Below are positions 62,705 through 64,000 of a stretch of 64,000 bases of DNA, piece after piece (the stretch's first letter is position 1; each line of letters opens with the position of its first letter). The translations under genes were made by a program, and so were the position numbers. This DNA comes from Paramacrobiotus metropolitanus. Taxonomy: Eukaryota > Tardigrada > Eutardigrada > Parachela > Macrobiotidae. The stretch spans positions 744,001-808,000 of the forward strand of contig NW_026570248.1 of NCBI RefSeq assembly GCF_019649055.1, read 5' to 3'. The notes under the pieces are model-generated. The model had not been told where the DNA came from. It ran no database searches and was given only the letters and a program-made list of their open reading frames with translations.

Positions 62705-63840
62705 TCATTCCGGCAAGATGCTCGGCTCATCTTCAACTTTGGCAAATAGTTTGGATTCAAGCATAATTTTAGAAGTTCGTTTCGGTAACGGTATTAGCGG
62801 TAAAGGTTTTTCGGGAATATTCGCCATTTCGGCCTTATGCTTCAGGTCCAGCTGCTCTTTCTCCAGTCTCACACGTGCACAGTGCTCACAGGAAGCAAGC
62901 TGCAAAAAGTAAACATTTATAAAAAAAATACTAATACTTTGGCAAACTCTTATTTACCATCGTGTTGATATCCGAAAGCATTCCCTTCCAGTAGTATTTA
63001 TCTTTTAAGGCGTGAAACAGGCGATCTCGACGACGATGGTCGATGCTGCATCACAAAGAAACGTTTGTTTTTGAATGGTTTTGGGACATACACAGGAATA
63101 AAAATTTCGGAAGTAGGAAACATAACAAAATGGCAACTTACGAATGTTGCTGCCACAATAATTGCATTCTTTCCGCCCGATCTTCGATACAGTGCACGAA
63201 ATTTCCTTTTTTCGTGCGGTACATTAGCTTCCCGTTTTCTAACGCAAAATCTTCGCACCGTTTGCGTAAATTCCTTTTAGAATTGGCACTCCATCCAGGA
63301 AAATATTTTTTCTCTTGTAAGTACAATCGGATAGCATCCAGTGGAATTTCGCTCCGCTCTACCTGTAAAGAATATGTTGACCTTTACTTAAATTAGATAC
63401 ATCTTGACAGTACATAAGCTTTTGTTATCTGCTTACAAGATGCAAAGTAACAGTAACACCATACGATTACTACGTATTTATGTATTTGGAATTACGAATG
63501 AAAATTTACGCTGTCCAAACTGTTTAACAGTGGTCATCTCGGTTACTGCCGCTTTCCGTTTACCGTGGTTCAACTTTGATTTCATTCAATTAAACGAAGG
63601 AATTTTATTTAATTTAAATGGTGTGCGTAGGGACCGTTGATCTGCGTTAACCAATCAGCTGACCAAAGCATACCCCAAGAAATATTCGTCAGAAAGATTT
63701 TTTCTTACATCCTCTTCGTCATCTGCCGTCGCCGGCTGTTTCTTTTTGGATTTCGGTGCTCGTGCCATAGACTGGTACGGCACCGGATACCGTTCGGCCT
63801 TGATGGAGTAATCGTCTGCAATTTCCCGAAATTCGTTCAT
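62705..63840 (-). CDS. Exapted integrase zinc-finger (H2C2) protein, no catalytic core
   Basis: Four exons in transcript order: 63840-63709, 63362-63142, 63045-62958 and 62899-62705, 211 residues in frame. A short leader with a basic patch (APKSKKKQP) precedes a helical region (DAIRLYLQEKKYFPGW) and an integrase-type zinc domain: ALENGKLMYRTKKGN, then HSIDH (HxxxH), YYWKGMLSDINTM and CEHC (CxxC). This matches the HHCC domain that precedes the catalytic core of retroelement integrases. The protein ends about 60 residues later in a Lys/Pro-rich tail, and no DDE core follows. Three introns with clean splice sites and intact ligands argue for a host gene derived from a retroelement. Its function is unknown; DNA or chromatin binding is inference. 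An in-frame ORF lies just upstream. Confidence 0.8.
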
Positions 63841-63843
63841 GTC

Positions 63844-63948
63844 TCAAAAAATTCTAGAAGCAACACTTAACGCACTTGGATCAATGGTCCGCGCTGTGCG
63901 CGATCGGCTGCCATCGCCGCCCATTCCTCTGTGACCGCTCTGTTCCAT
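63844..63948 (-). CDS. 34-codon upstream ORF in frame with the H2C2 gene
   Basis: ATG at 63948 follows a TTTTTTCAG acceptor-like site; the frame runs 34 codons (MEQSGHRGMGGDGSRSRTAR and onward) to a TGA at 63844-63846. It is in the same frame as the H2C2 gene start, and only a GAC codon separates the TGA from that ATG. It could be an upstream ORF, an N-terminal extension interrupted by a nonsense codon, or a readthrough site. Confidence 0.4.
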   Translation of the reverse strand: MEQSGHRGMGGDGSRSRTARTIDPSALSVASRIF

Positions 63949-64000
63949 TCTGAAAAAAATCAGCTCAACTTGCAGCGTTACAGCGACGTTTTTTTCATGC

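Noticed and set aside
1-64000. Frequent TACTGTA/TACAGTA words in non-coding DNA
   Set aside because: Striking by eye (for example near 1915, 5250, 5470, 7060, 10610), but I could not count expected frequency, so no claim is made; a k-mer enrichment test against shuffled introns would decide.
1-64000. tRNA, rRNA, CRISPR arrays, bacterial operons
   Set aside because: No cloverleaf with a credible anticodon arm, no rRNA segments, no spaced direct-repeat array; gene structure is eukaryotic throughout.

Overview
The window is nuclear DNA of a small-genome metazoan. Every recognisable gene is split by spliceosomal introns, most of them GT-AG and about 60-100 bp, a few several kb. The gene set is animal-specific: an Fe65/APBB adaptor, ELL, an FGD-type RhoGEF, a MAN1/LEMD3 inner-nuclear-membrane protein, Artemis, TFIIB, a secreted Cu/Zn superoxide dismutase, MSH2 and ARFGEF3/BIG3. 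A tardigrade or another compact ecdysozoan or rotifer would fit, but nothing here fixes the phylum. I built the exon models by hand from splice signals, reading phase and family similarity. Most genes close in frame across all junctions, which is strong internal support.

Layout. 1-2262: non-coding, with a Harbinger-like MITE and nested hairpins. 2263-8426 (+): Fe65/APBB, 12 coding exons. 11276-19491 (+): ELL, with two alternative first coding exons. 20887-25126 (-): FGD-like DH-PH-FYVE RhoGEF, also with two candidate first exons. 25322-28656 (+): MAN1/LEMD3, apparently carrying one extra base in its first transmembrane segment. 29006-31077 (-): Artemis nuclease. 31974-33603 (+): TFIIB. 35657-37054 (-): secreted SOD. 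38491-48294: a repeat-rich block holding four inverted-repeat elements (three with 9-10 bp target-site duplications, one flanked by TA) and, between two of them, an MSH2-like locus without its mismatch-recognition domains and without its Walker A exon. 48926-52064: weak small ORFs only. 52065-62160 (-): a 32-exon ARFGEF3/BIG3 homologue. 62705-63840 (-): a small gene built around an integrase-type H2C2 zinc finger with no integrase catalytic core.

The genes are unrelated housekeeping and signalling loci, not an operon or a single pathway. The main points of interest are the decayed MSH2 flanked by foldback elements, the clustering of foldback families with clean target-site duplications, a repeated pattern of phase-matched alternative first exons, the LEMD3 frame break, and the exapted-looking H2C2 gene, which has an in-frame upstream ORF ending in a single TGA.
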